Positions 1-9,897 of a stretch of DNA of 64,000 nucleotides are shown here, piece after piece (position 1 is the first letter of the stretch; every line of letters starts with the position of its first letter). This DNA comes from Xylanibacillus composti. GTDB taxonomy: Bacteria; Bacillota; Bacilli; Paenibacillales; K13. The notes under the pieces were generated by a model. That model worked only from the letters and a program-made list of their open reading frames with translations. It did not search any database and was not told the origin of the DNA. Made by a program: the position numbers and the translations under genes. The DNA is taken from the NCBI RefSeq assembly GCF_018403685.1, contig NZ_BOVK01000007.1, positions 36,618-100,617 on the forward strand, given 5' to 3'.

Positions 1-250
1 CTAGTGAAAATCGTCATATGGCGGTCACATCTTACATGACTCTCCTACATCCATCGATGTGACCTGCAGCAAGCCTCATCTGAGTCGGAGTCAGCTCCAC
101 GGCAGCTGAATTCGCCCCGGTAGCAGAACGGTCCCGCCAACCTCTCCCCACTGGAGTTCCCATCCCCAGCTCCACCTGTCGAGAGCGCGATCCGGCCACA
201 CCGGACTGGGCTCGCCATGGACCGATCCGCTGCCCTGCCTTGTCTGAACT
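1..250. other. non-coding window edge downstream of glpD
   Basis: No convincing reading frame with a ribosome binding site is visible on either strand. The stretch lies just 3' of the glpD stop codon. I did not find a strong hairpin followed by a T-run for glpD termination. Confidence 0.5.
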
Positions 251-1921
251 TCAGCTGTCAGCCGCGATCATAGCGTTATGCATCAGCAGATTAAGCTCTT
301 CCAGCTGTCTCTTCTTTTCCCCATCGCTCCACCCATACCACTCGGCCATTATGGCAGCAACGGCATCCTGATAGCGATAGACTGCCTGAAGGTCGAAGTA
401 GAGCGCCCCCACCCGGCGAATGAAGAAGTCCGAGCAGGTCATCGCCAATTCTTCCTGCATGCTGTAAAGCAGGCTGGCCAGCCATTCAAGAGGAAGGCCG
501 CGAAGCTCCGCCTTTCCTGCATCCGCAACAGATGCGCCGCAGCGAAAAACCTGCTCAGCGTTCGACCCGAACTGCTGTGCCAGCCGTTCCGCTTGCATCT
601 CCGTGAATCCGAAGCGCTTGCCAAGCTCGGTCATGTCCCGCACATAGGCAGGGAAATGGGCCGCCCCGCCCACCTCTCCGCCGGATATCGGCATGCGGCG
701 CGTCTGGCATGCAGCCAGCTTGACCCCTGTTTCCTTCTTGATTTCGTCCGCTAACTGATCTACTACGGCTTCGGCCATCTTGCGGTAACCCGTCAATTTC
801 CCGCCGGCTATGGTGACCAGCCCGGACGGGGACCGCCATATTTCGTCCTTGCGGGAGATGTCGGAAGGGCCTTTCCCCGTCTCCTGGATGAGCGGCCTCA
901 GTCCCGCCCAGCTTGACTCCACATCAGCAGCCGTTAAAGCCAATTCCGGAAACATCGCGCGAACGGCCCGCAGCAAATAGTCGCGGTCCTCTGCTGTCAT
1001 GCGCGGATGCGTCAATTCGCCGGAATATACGGTATCGGTCGTGCCCACGTAAGTTTTATCCGCACGCGGGATGGCGAATGCCATTCTGCCGTCGGGCACA
1101 TCGAAGTAGACAGCTTGTCGCAGCGGAAAGCGGCGGCGGTCGAACACCAGATGGACCCCCTTGGTCAGCAGCAGCCTCTTCCCTGTCTTGGAGCGGTCCA
1201 TCTCGCGAAGAGTATCTACCCAAGGCCCGGCAGCGTTGATCAGCTTGCGGGCTTTCCATTCGTACTTTCGTCCCGTAAGCTGATCCTCTGCCCGAATGCC
1301 GACTGCGCGCCCATTCTCATACAGAAACCCCGTTGCCTTCACGTAATTTGCAGCATAACACCCCCGCTGCACGGCCGCTTTCAGCACTTCCAGCGTCAGC
1401 CTGGCGTCGTCAGTCCGGTACTCGGCATAATAGCCGCCGCCCAGCAGTCCATCTCGTCGCAGTAGCGGCTCGCGCTCCAGAGTCTCCGCTGCGCTTAGCA
1501 TGCGCCTGCGCTCTTCTCTGCGCACGCCGGCCAGAAAGTCATACATACGCAAGCCAAGTGAGGTGGCCAGCCGTCCATAAGTTCCGTTCTTGTAGACGGG
1601 CAGCAGCATCCATTCGGGCTTCGTCACATGCGGCCCGTTCTCATGCACGATTGCCCGCTCTTTGCCTACTTCCGCTACAAGCCCGAACTCCAGCTGCTTC
1701 AAGTACCGAAGCCCGCCATGCACCAGCTTTGTGGAACGGCTTGAAGTGCCAGCCCCGAAATCCTGCATATCGATCAGCGCTGTGGCAAGCCCCCGGGACT
1801 GCGCATCCAGGGCAATGCCTGCTCCGGTAATGCCGCCGCCGATAATCAGAACATCGAAGACTGTTTGCTCCATCCGGTGTAAGAGGAGCGGTCTTTTTCT
1901 CCCATCCATCCATGCTGTCAT
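251..1921 (-). CDS. glpD: aerobic glycerol-3-phosphate dehydrogenase GlpD
   Basis: FAD-dependent, membrane-associated oxidation of sn-glycerol-3-phosphate to dihydroxyacetone phosphate, passing electrons to the quinone pool. The 556 residues match the usual family length. A Rossmann FAD-binding motif GGGITGAG sits near residue 28, followed by the SSRSTKLVHGGLRYL segment typical of GlpD, and the C-terminal DAO_C-type region is present. The ribosome binding site before the ATG is weak (GGGCGGGG). It lies downstream of glpK in the same direction, with a 327-bp gap containing a terminator-like hairpin, so it is probably expressed from its own leader. The identification is secure. Confidence 0.97.
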   Translation of the reverse strand: MTAWMDGRKRPLLLHRMEQTVFDVLIIGGGITGAGIALDAQSRGLATALIDMQDFGAGTSSRSTKLVHGGLRYLKQLEFGLVAEVGKERAIVHENGPHVTKPEWMLLPVYKNGTYGRLATSLGLRMYDFLAGVRREERRRMLSAAETLEREPLLRRDGLLGGGYYAEYRTDDARLTLEVLKAAVQRGCYAANYVKATGFLYENGRAVGIRAEDQLTGRKYEWKARKLINAAGPWVDTLREMDRSKTGKRLLLTKGVHLVFDRRRFPLRQAVYFDVPDGRMAFAIPRADKTYVGTTDTVYSGELTHPRMTAEDRDYLLRAVRAMFPELALTAADVESSWAGLRPLIQETGKGPSDISRKDEIWRSPSGLVTIAGGKLTGYRKMAEAVVDQLADEIKKETGVKLAACQTRRMPISGGEVGGAAHFPAYVRDMTELGKRFGFTEMQAERLAQQFGSNAEQVFRCGASVADAGKAELRGLPLEWLASLLYSMQEELAMTCSDFFIRRVGALYFDLQAVYRYQDAVAAIMAEWYGWSDGEKKRQLEELNLLMHNAMIAADS

Positions 1922-2030
1922 CGTTTTCCCCGCCCTTTCGTTAAAGATTGTAATGGAGATGGACTATACGTTACAGCGCGCTGCATCGACTGAGAGCGAT
2001 TCGCAGACGACACTTGCGCGGTCTCCTTGG

Positions 2031-2083
2031 CAAACCAAAACCGCAGCATTCCCGTATGCTTACGGCAGACGGCATGCTGCGGT
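2031..2083 (-). terminator. glpD leader hairpin: terminator, possibly GlpP-controlled
   Basis: Reading on the minus strand, a 10-bp perfect stem ACCGCAGCAT/ATGCTGCGGT (2074-2083 with 2040-2049), with a smaller hairpin in its loop, is followed at once by TTTTGGTTTG. It lies between glpK and glpD, about 110 bases before the glpD start. In Bacillus subtilis the glpD leader holds a terminator that GlpP with glycerol-3-phosphate overrides, so the same control is inferred here. It could instead simply end the glpK transcript. The rest of the 327-bp gap holds a second inverted repeat (2133-2142 with 2196-2205, and 2110-2117 with 2171-2178) and no gene. Confidence 0.6.
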
Positions 2084-2248
2084 CGATTGCTTTCTCTATA
2101 GCTGTGACAAGACAAGGCAGTTCGCACTCTCTGGCACCTTTGCGTACATGCTGCAGTAAGGGCCGACCTTCCTTGTCTGGACCGCGGCAGGACTCCAAAG
2201 GTGCCCACCGATCCACCTTGTCCGCAGCTCCGGCCCTCGTCAGCATCG

Positions 2249-4055
<1,807 letters not shown>

Positions 4056-4952
4056 TCAAGTCCCCGCAACGAATCGGGTCGTCAACGCTCCCAGCTTCTC
4101 CACCTCAACGGTCACTACGTCGCCCGGCTGGAGGTACACCCGCTGTTCCTTCGGCATGCCGATGATAACCCCCTCCGGCGTCCCGGTCATAATGAGATCC
4201 CCGGGCTGCAGCGTCATGTGCCGCGAGATGTAGCTGACAATTTCATCGCAATGGAAAATCATATCCGCGGTGTTGGAGTGCTGGCGGCGCTCCCCGTTCA
4301 CCATCGTCTGAATCTCCAGACTGTTCGGATTGCCCACTTCGTCCGAGGTTACGACATACGGCCCGATGGGCGCAAAGCCGTCGCACGTCTTCCCGAGCAT
4401 CCACTGCGCTGTGCGCTTCTGCAGATCGCGGGCTGACAGGTCGTTGCCCGTGCAGTAGCCGAACACATAATCGAGCGCTTCTTCGCGGGATACATCCTTG
4501 GCGCGCTTGCCTATCACGATTGTGAGCTCCGCTTCATAGTCCACACGCTCCGACACGCTTGGCAGCGTCACCTCCTGCTGATGACCGGCAAGCGCATTCG
4601 CAAATTTGTTGAACAAGATCGGATAGTCCGGCACAGGCGCCCCCGTCTCTTCCGCATGCTTGCGGTAATTGAGTCCGACACAAATGATTTTTTCCGGGCG
4701 CGGCACGCACGGCCGCCACGTCAGCGCAGCTTCATCCAGCAACAGGTCGCGCCGCCCGTCGGCGAGCACCCGATCCGCCAGCTGCTTGAGCTGTTCAACC
4801 GCTGCGGTTCCCCCTTCGATTACGTCATGAACGGAGGTCCACACCGGATCGATGCCGTAGGCTCTGCATGCCTTTGCCGCAGGTATTCCTCCATGTGATG
4901 TATGAATACCCAGCTGGTCTTGCTCCCCGTCTAAATAAGTAAAAAGCTTCAT
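4056..4952 (-). CDS. fumarylacetoacetate hydrolase (FAH) family enzyme
   Basis: Metal-dependent hydrolase, isomerase or decarboxylase of the FAH superfamily acting on 2-oxo-acid catabolites such as acylpyruvates or 2-hydroxyhepta-dienedioates; the exact substrate cannot be read from sequence. The C-terminal two-thirds carries the family signatures: VPDYPILFNKFANAL, the metal-binding acidic set around DYEAELTIVIGKRAKDVS, GYCTGNDLSARDLQ, and GDLIMTGTPEGVIIGM near the end. At 298 residues it matches the single-domain bacterial members (for example YisK-like proteins, which have a comparable N-terminal extension). It stands alone, divergent from the MerR-methyltransferase gene, and no other genes of an aromatic pathway lie nearby. 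Confidence 0.9.
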   Translation of the reverse strand: MKLFTYLDGEQDQLGIHTSHGGIPAAKACRAYGIDPVWTSVHDVIEGGTAAVEQLKQLADRVLADGRRDLLLDEAALTWRPCVPRPEKIICVGLNYRKHAEETGAPVPDYPILFNKFANALAGHQQEVTLPSVSERVDYEAELTIVIGKRAKDVSREEALDYVFGYCTGNDLSARDLQKRTAQWMLGKTCDGFAPIGPYVVTSDEVGNPNSLEIQTMVNGERRQHSNTADMIFHCDEIVSYISRHMTLQPGDLIMTGTPEGVIIGMPKEQRVYLQPGDVVTVEVEKLGALTTRFVAGT

Positions 4953-5010
4953 ATGCTCACAGCCTTTCTACACCGAATGTTGCGCAGGTCCGCTGCCGAT
5001 TAGACCGCAT

Positions 5011-5034
5011 GCTATAATTATACATGATTATGGC
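5011..5034. promoter_or_regulatory. inverted repeat in the divergent FAH / merR-methyltransferase region
   Basis: An imperfect palindrome, GCTATAAT, 8 bases, ATTATGGC (7 of 8 pairs), contains a TATAAT with an upstream TG (extended -10) in the 187-bp divergent spacer. MerR regulators bind such repeats over their promoters, so this is a candidate operator of the fused MerR protein. The assignment is inferred from position and symmetry only. Confidence 0.35.
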
Positions 5035-5139
5035 AATAACGGCGTTCTGCGTCGAATTTACTGCAGCTGCATTTGATGTTCGCAGCAGCAATTGCGGCAG
5101 GCAGGCGGCGCAGACAGCGTGAAGGAGGAAAAGCCGACA

Positions 5140-6114
5140 TTGAAGATTAGTGATGTGGCCGAACAATTGAAGATTACGCCGAGAACGATCCGCTTCTATG
5201 AGTCCAAGGGGCTGATTGCCCCCGCGAAGGAGGGCAACGGCTACCGCCGCTTCTCCGAGCAGGAGGTGTGGCGTCTGCAGACAATCCTTGCGCTGCGCGA
5301 GGCTCTGGACGATGTGGAGAACAGGCATCCGAAGGAGCTGCTGGGGTACCTCGAGCTGCAGCGCGCGGTCATGGTTCGCCAATGGCTGGAATACAAGCAA
5401 ATGATCGAAACAACCGATCGTATGATCCACATGCTGCTTCAAGCGGACAAGCTTCCCATCGAGGATATTTACCAGCTTGCGCAATCCTCCAGAAGACTGA
5501 GAGAGGAGCGCGCTTCGTGGCGGGACCAATGGAACTATGACGAAAGGGCAAAGTTCCACGATGAGCAAGTGGCTGGCGGGTCGGCGGCGAAGTATCGGGA
5601 TTATGAACGGGCTCTCGATCTGGCGGTCCAGTGGCTTGCGCCCATAGCTGGAGAGAGAGGATTGGATATTGGGACCGGCACAGGGAATGCTGCCGGCAAG
5701 CTGTTAGCCAAGGGGGCGCAGATGGCAGGCGTGGACCAGTCCAGGGAAATGCTGAAGGAAGCCCGACGGAAATTCCCCGCCCTGGAAACCCGTCTGGGCA
5801 ATTTCCTCGCCCTGCCTTACCTGGAAGCGGAGTTCGACTTGGTGGTAACATGCTTCGCCTTCCGCCATCTGAACGAAGAGCAGCAGCTTCTGGCGCTGGA
5901 AGAAATGCGCAGGGTTCTCAAGCCCCGTGGACGAATATGCCTTGTCGATCTTATGGTCCGCGAGGAAGTATCGTCTGCCAGCCCCGCTGATGCTTCGGCT
6001 TATCCAAGCGCATCCCGCCTGCTGCGGTGGTTCGAGCAGCACGATTATGCCACCAAGCATGAGCAGATGAACGAACAGCTGCACCTGGTCTACGCCCTTC
6101 CTATTCGTGCTTAG
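5140..6114 (+). CDS. MerR-type HTH fused to a class I SAM methyltransferase
   Basis: Two domains in one chain. Residues about 1-75 are a MerR winged helix (LKISDVAEQLKITPRTIRFY, then GNGYRRFSEQEVWRL), followed by a coiled dimerisation helix. From about residue 150 there is a class I methyltransferase with SAM motif LDIGTGTGNAAGKLL and a motif-II-like DLVVTCFAFRHL. The chosen TTG start follows AAGGAGG and begins exactly where MerR domains begin. GTG at 5119 or ATG at 5092 are in frame but lack a good site. Fusion of a DNA-binding ligand sensor with a methyltransferase suggests a self-regulated enzyme. Substrate unknown. It faces away from the FAH gene. Confidence 0.85.
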   Translation: MKISDVAEQLKITPRTIRFYESKGLIAPAKEGNGYRRFSEQEVWRLQTILALREALDDVENRHPKELLGYLELQRAVMVRQWLEYKQMIETTDRMIHMLLQADKLPIEDIYQLAQSSRRLREERASWRDQWNYDERAKFHDEQVAGGSAAKYRDYERALDLAVQWLAPIAGERGLDIGTGTGNAAGKLLAKGAQMAGVDQSREMLKEARRKFPALETRLGNFLALPYLEAEFDLVVTCFAFRHLNEEQQLLALEEMRRVLKPRGRICLVDLMVREEVSSASPADASAYPSASRLLRWFEQHDYATKHEQMNEQLHLVYALPIRA

Positions 6115-6191
6115 AGCTATGCTTGACCTTCTCGCTGCGTCAACCTTTACACTTGTATTGTTCATGACGAAAAAAGAGGAGGACCCACACA

Positions 6192-6878
6192 ATGCCAGAC
6201 CACAATGCCATTTACCTGCACGAAGCCGACACGTATGACCGCATGGTTTCCCGTCAACAGGACATCATCCCGGCTATTGCCGCCATTCGACCCTACGGGG
6301 GACTGGATGTGGCGGATATCGGCGCCGGCACTGGAAGACTAAGCGTGCCGATAGCCCGCCAAGCACGTTCGCTTGTCGCGCTCGATGCGTCCGGGGCCAT
6401 GCTGCGCGTCGCCGAAGCCAAGCTTGCCGCACTTGGCCTGCGCAATTGGCGAACGGAAGTCTCCTCGCATTTCCCGCTTCCCTTGGCAAGTGATTCCATC
6501 GACATGGTTGTCTCCGGCTGGAGCCTGTCGTATTCCGTGAACGCGCATGTTCCGGACGGGTTGGCCAATCTGGATCAAGCCATTAGCGAGATGAAGCGCG
6601 TCCTGCGCTCGAATGGCACCATCATCCTGATCGAAACCTTGGGAACCGGCTGCGAGACCCCGCATGTGTACGAATTCCTGCAGCCCTATTACACCGCCTT
6701 GGCAGAGCAATACGGCTTTTCCCACACCTGGCTCAGGACAGACTATACGTTCAAGGACGCCCAAGAAGCCGAGGAGCTGACGCGCTTCTTCTTCGGCGAA
6801 GCGCTCGCCGGCCAAGTGGCGGATGAGCAGCTGACTCGCGTGCCGGAATGCGCGGGCATCTGGTGGCTTCATATTTAG
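6192..6878 (+). CDS. class I SAM-dependent methyltransferase
   Basis: Small-molecule methyltransferase of the Methyltransf_11 type. Visible features are SAM motif I VADIGAGTGRLSVPIA (about residues 41-56), acidic motif II VALDAS, motif DSIDMVVSGWSLSY and EMKRVLRSNGTIILIE. Length is 228 residues, with GAGGAGG ahead of the ATG. It follows the MerR-methyltransferase gene by 77 bases in the same direction, so the two may be co-transcribed. Its last 60 or so bases recur about 970 bp downstream (7789-7853), a sign of duplication and decay. Substrate unknown. Confidence 0.88.
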   Translation: MPDHNAIYLHEADTYDRMVSRQQDIIPAIAAIRPYGGLDVADIGAGTGRLSVPIARQARSLVALDASGAMLRVAEAKLAALGLRNWRTEVSSHFPLPLASDSIDMVVSGWSLSYSVNAHVPDGLANLDQAISEMKRVLRSNGTIILIETLGTGCETPHVYEFLQPYYTALAEQYGFSHTWLRTDYTFKDAQEAEELTRFFFGEALAGQVADEQLTRVPECAGIWWLHI

Positions 6879-6983
6879 GGAGCGATCGGCAATAGGGTCG
6901 GTCGGAGCCGGCAAGTACTGGAGGGAGCCGGCAGCGGCGTTGTCCGGACTCCTATCGGAGGTGCAATCAGCGCCATTGCCTTT

Positions 6984-7190
6984 CGCGGTGGAGAGTCGCC
7001 CCGCCGCAATCGGCTTTGGCCTTCGGCGGAAGTCCTTTTCGCCGAATCAGCATCGCTGCCCTTCGGCGGAAGACTTTCACGCCGCAATCAGCTTCGTCTC
7101 CCGTCGACGGAAGGCTTTCACGTCGCAATCAGCTTCGTCTCCCGTCGGCGGAAGGCTTTCACGCCGCAATCAGCTTCGTTCCTCTGGCGG
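6984..7190. repeat. tandem repeat, about 5 units of 40-41 bp
   Basis: The core CGGCGGAAG recurs at 7024, 7064, 7105 (as CGACGGAAG) and 7146, after a diverged CGCGGTGGA at 6984, i.e. every 40-41 bases. The next unit at 7185 is partial. Between cores the sequence CACGCCGCAATCAGCTTCG is well conserved. Weaker copies continue to about 7320. The period is not a multiple of three, which argues against coding. Confidence 0.75.
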
Positions 7191-7500
7191 ACTGGAATCT
7201 GGTACTGCAACCAACATCGCTGCCCTCGCCGTACGTCTCGGCGGCGGTTGTATCAGCATCCCGCCCTCCGGCGGACGTAGCATTGCGGCGCTGGAGTCCT
7301 TCAGCTGTGCAACAATCGGCGTATGAACGCTCAATGCCATTTATATAGCGGACATTATTACCGCTATGGGAAATCTGAGATCGTGTTGAACTCAAATAGC
7401 GGGAACTAGTGGTTTTATTCGCAGCCAATCGAGGGGGAACCTGAACTCTGGCCAAGAATAAATCCATTCATTCCCGCTATTTCCCACACCGGGCTGTTCT

Positions 7501-7648
7501 CGCCACACATAAGACCACATTTTTCCGTTATCCGGCTACTAGCCATACGGAGAGCCGCGATGCGGACACACCATACAGCTCCCGCCACACATAAGACCAC
7601 ACTTTTCCGTTTTCCAGCTGCTGTCCGTACGGAGAGCCGCGATGCGGA
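7501..7648. repeat. two direct copies of a 66-bp element, period 82 bp
   Basis: Positions 7501-7566 and 7583-7648 are near-identical, both starting CGCCACACATAAGACCACA and ending ACGGAGAGCCGCGATGCGGA. The 16-bp spacer differs. Function unknown. Confidence 0.8.
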
Positions 7649-7788
7649 AATCAGGAGCACCCAGCGGTCATTGACCGGTGCCTTCTCTGCCATAGATGGA
7701 GCGGCTCCACGGTAACACAGATCAGCCAAGCAGCTATAAACCCGACCGCCGTCCTCTTCCCAGGCGGAAAGGTACTAGACAGCCCGAG

Positions 7789-7853
7789 CGGATCAGCAGC
7801 TGACTTGCGTGCCGGAATGCGCAGGCATCTGGCGGCTTCATAAGCAGGGATCG
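7789..7853 (+). pseudogene. duplicated 3' end of the methyltransferase gene
   Basis: This stretch matches 6820-6887, the last codons of the intact methyltransferase plus a few downstream bases, with only a handful of substitutions (shared core GTGCCGGAATGCGC). No upstream part of the gene is recognisable before it. It is best read as the remnant of a tandem duplicate whose body was lost. Confidence 0.7.
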
Positions 7854-7899
7854 TACGCTATAAACCGACCGGCATTCGCTGCTCAGGCAAGCAGCTCCA

Positions 7900-8679
7900 T
7901 CAAGCCCGGTGAAAGCGCTCGCCGATCCTGGCCGCGACCCATCTGCCTTCTGCCAGGCTCCGCAAATACTCGAAATCCGGGTAAATCACATCCTGCGTGA
8001 GATACGCCGAAACTTGGCTGCCTGGCCGCCGCAGCGCATTGAGCGCGGCAATCATCTGATCGGCTGTTCGAATGCTGAAGCCATGCCCGTAGTAGAGCTG
8101 ATCGGGCAAGATGATCGCGTTCTCTCCCTGCCATTCCGGGTGGGCAGGGTCATGGTCCGGATTTCTGAAGTAGACGATATCGCCGAGATAACTTTCCTGC
8201 AGAGTGGTCGGCAAAAACCGCAAATCGCGATCATACTGCCACTGCCACAAAAACAAGGCTTGAAAATAAGTATTGAACATCCGCTCTCCCGCTGCTTCCA
8301 GGATCGCTTTGTATACGACGATGACCATCGCTGTCGCACACTCAAAGCCATAAAGTCTGCCATTCTCGAAGATGTCGCGAATGCCAACTGCCGGCGCCAC
8401 TCCGGGCCTCAGCAGAAACCCGCCGTTCGGCGTTCTCCTCCAAAGCTGCTCATTGCAATAAGAATCGGCGAACGTCTCGAAGGAAACACCACTCTCATTC
8501 AGGTCCAAAGCCGCTTTAACGGTCTGGCTGCGCATCCTCAACTCGAACAGCAGCGCATCCCGTGAACCATATCGGTACGTAACCGGGCTACTCTGCTTCG
8601 CGCGGATGACCGACCTCTCCATCTCCGATACGGCCAGATGCTGCAAGGCCGCAGGCCCCTCCCCCATAATCACAATCAT
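7900..8679 (-). CDS. tgl: spore-coat protein-glutamine gamma-glutamyltransferase Tgl
   Basis: Bacterial transglutaminase that cross-links spore coat proteins through epsilon-(gamma-glutamyl)lysine bonds. The catalytic cysteine lies in YGFECATAMVIV at residue 114 (Cys116 in the B. subtilis enzyme). The acidic/His region NPDHDPAHPEWQGENAI and LPDQLYYGHGF are characteristic. The chosen ATG gives 259 residues with GGGAGG seven bases upstream; the frame stays open for 47 further codons upstream but without a ribosome binding site. Neighbouring ymaF and gerP genes support a sporulation setting. No clear sigma-K promoter was found upstream. Confidence 0.93.
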   Translation of the reverse strand: MIVIMGEGPAALQHLAVSEMERSVIRAKQSSPVTYRYGSRDALLFELRMRSQTVKAALDLNESGVSFETFADSYCNEQLWRRTPNGGFLLRPGVAPAVGIRDIFENGRLYGFECATAMVIVVYKAILEAAGERMFNTYFQALFLWQWQYDRDLRFLPTTLQESYLGDIVYFRNPDHDPAHPEWQGENAIILPDQLYYGHGFSIRTADQMIAALNALRRPGSQVSAYLTQDVIYPDFEYLRSLAEGRWVAARIGERFHRA

Positions 8680-8914
8680 CGCGTTCCCTCCCTGAACTTG
8701 ATGCCGGACCAGCCACTGGCAAGATGCGGACCCGTTCGTCAAACAAAACCGCCTGCGACTCGCAGCGCCACAGATTCTCCTCGCATGCAAATCGTCCGCC
8801 TCTGTCGTCACATCGAACATCCTGTACTCGTCGATTCTTCTCGCATACCTGCGAATGGATCGGCATACTTATGCAATAACCTAATCACAGGAAGGACATT
8901 GCCCATGTACCGAA

Positions 8915-9283
8915 ATGCTCCTGCTCCCCCCCCATGCGCACTATTTCTTCCCCGCCCTCACCACTTTCACATTAGGACATCGGCATAGAGTGACTTTCTT
9001 TGTTTACGCAGCGAACGGCATCGCTGGCGACGGCCATGTGCACAGATTTCAAGGCACTACGGATTTGGACGCAGAGCATTTTCATCGCATAACTGGCTAT
9101 ACCGGTCCCGCCATACCGCTTGAGAGCGGCGCACATTTCCACTGGATTCAGGCGGAGGCGGAAGAAGAGCCCTTTCAATTCCGGGAAGGCTATTACAAAA
9201 CGGTATTGACCATTCCCCGCCACTCCCATCGCTTTGCCGGCCCGACTGGCACCGGCATCGGCTATTTCCCTGAGGGTTGGTAG
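8915..9283 (+). CDS. YmaF family His-rich protein, start probably frameshifted
   Basis: Histidine/glycine repeats of the YmaF family: HAHYFF, GHRHRV, GHVHRFQG, HFHRITGYTGPAIP, HFHWIQ, then GYYKTVLTIPRHSHRFAGPTG. The role in sporulating Bacillota is not established. The first in-frame ATG at 8915 has no ribosome binding site. A better start, ATG at 8905 after GGAAGGA, is in another frame but would join this one if the C8 run at 8926-8933 had seven Cs, giving MYRNAPAPP followed by HAHYFF. So the gene may be phase-variable, frameshifted, or carry a sequencing error. It converges on gerPE, 16 bases away. Confidence 0.8.
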   Translation: MLLLPPHAHYFFPALTTFTLGHRHRVTFFVYAANGIAGDGHVHRFQGTTDLDAEHFHRITGYTGPAIPLESGAHFHWIQAEAEEEPFQFREGYYKTVLTIPRHSHRFAGPTGTGIGYFPEGW

Positions 9284-9299
9284 CGCCGGACTGCTGCTC

Positions 9300-9692
9300 T
9301 TAAGCCTCCTCTTGCTCGGATTCTTCTACGGACAACAGCTGCCGGATGTGCTTGACGCGGGATTCCGCATCGATAAAGCTGGTGCTGCCTATATGGAGGA
9401 CGGCTGAAGCAGAGAGGCCGAGAATGCGCAAGCTCCCTACATCGATAAACGGGGAGTTGTTTCGAGCGAACAGCTCTGGTCCGGCCGATCGGGCTGCGAG
9501 CTTGGGCATCGGCTGCTCATAGAAGGGAAATTGCTGCAAATCCCCCTCTTGGCCAAGATAATGCGGTCGTTCCCGCTGAACAGCAAGAACATTCGTTCGA
9601 GGCGTGATGGCAACGCTATCGCCAATCAACGTAATGGAGGACAACTCCTTCGACGTCACCTTGACATGCCCGACTCTGGATATGCGCATCAT
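9300..9692 (-). CDS. gerPE: spore germination protein GerPE
   Basis: Coat-associated protein of the gerP operon, needed in Bacillus for germinants to pass the spore outer layers. The N-terminus (ISRVGHVKVTSKELSSITLIGDS) and the later GSLRILGLSASAVLHIGS resemble GerPE, with paired IGD/IGS segments. The start codon lies 4 bases after the gerPD stop; two ATGs occur in tandem. Here gerPE is the last gene: no gerPF follows, and ymaF converges immediately downstream. Confidence 0.82.
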   Translation of the reverse strand: MMRISRVGHVKVTSKELSSITLIGDSVAITPRTNVLAVQRERPHYLGQEGDLQQFPFYEQPMPKLAARSAGPELFARNNSPFIDVGSLRILGLSASAVLHIGSTSFIDAESRVKHIRQLLSVEESEQEEA

Positions 9693-9696
9693 CCGC

Positions 9697-9897
9697 TTAC
9701 GTGGAAGCGCCCGAACCCGTAATAAATGGCACCAACGGCCCGACAATCAACGACTCCGGGGGCGTATCAAACATAGAAGCGCATTGGATCGTGTGGGTAT
9801 CGCCAATCAGCACAACAGATGAAGCGGCGACGCCTACGATCCGAATATCGCCTACGCGAATGCCTTCGTTGACAACATGCAGCCCGCGTTCAATCAT
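9697..9897 (-). CDS. gerPD: spore germination protein GerPD
   Basis: Small gerP-operon protein of 66 residues. The body, ERGLHVVNEGIRVGDIRI followed by VGVAASSVVLIGDTHTIQ, is typical of GerPD and shares the VxxSSVVxIGD signature of the GerPA/B/D/F group. The chosen ATG is preceded by GAGAGGAGC and overlaps the gerPC stop by 8 bases, indicating translational coupling. The same frame extends upstream inside gerPC, but that part is a shadow. Confidence 0.85.
   Translation of the reverse strand: MIERGLHVVNEGIRVGDIRIVGVAASSVVLIGDTHTIQCASMFDTPPESLIVGPLVPFITGSGAST

Larger units (their letters stand above)
6879..7899. other. 1-kb gene-free, repeat-rich decayed region
   Basis: No frame here has both a ribosome binding site and protein-like composition. 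The stretch contains a 40-41-bp tandem array, several short tagcgg/cccgctatt motifs (about 7350-7480), an 82-bp-period duplication, and at its far end a copy of the methyltransferase 3' end. It looks like the remains of a deleted or duplicated gene expanded by repeats. Confidence 0.6.

Noticed and set aside
2110..2248. T-box-like riboswitch upstream of glpD
   Set aside because: Some GGTGG/GGCACC pairs are suggestive, but the conserved T-box sequence and an anticodon loop were not found, and glpD is not a T-box target.
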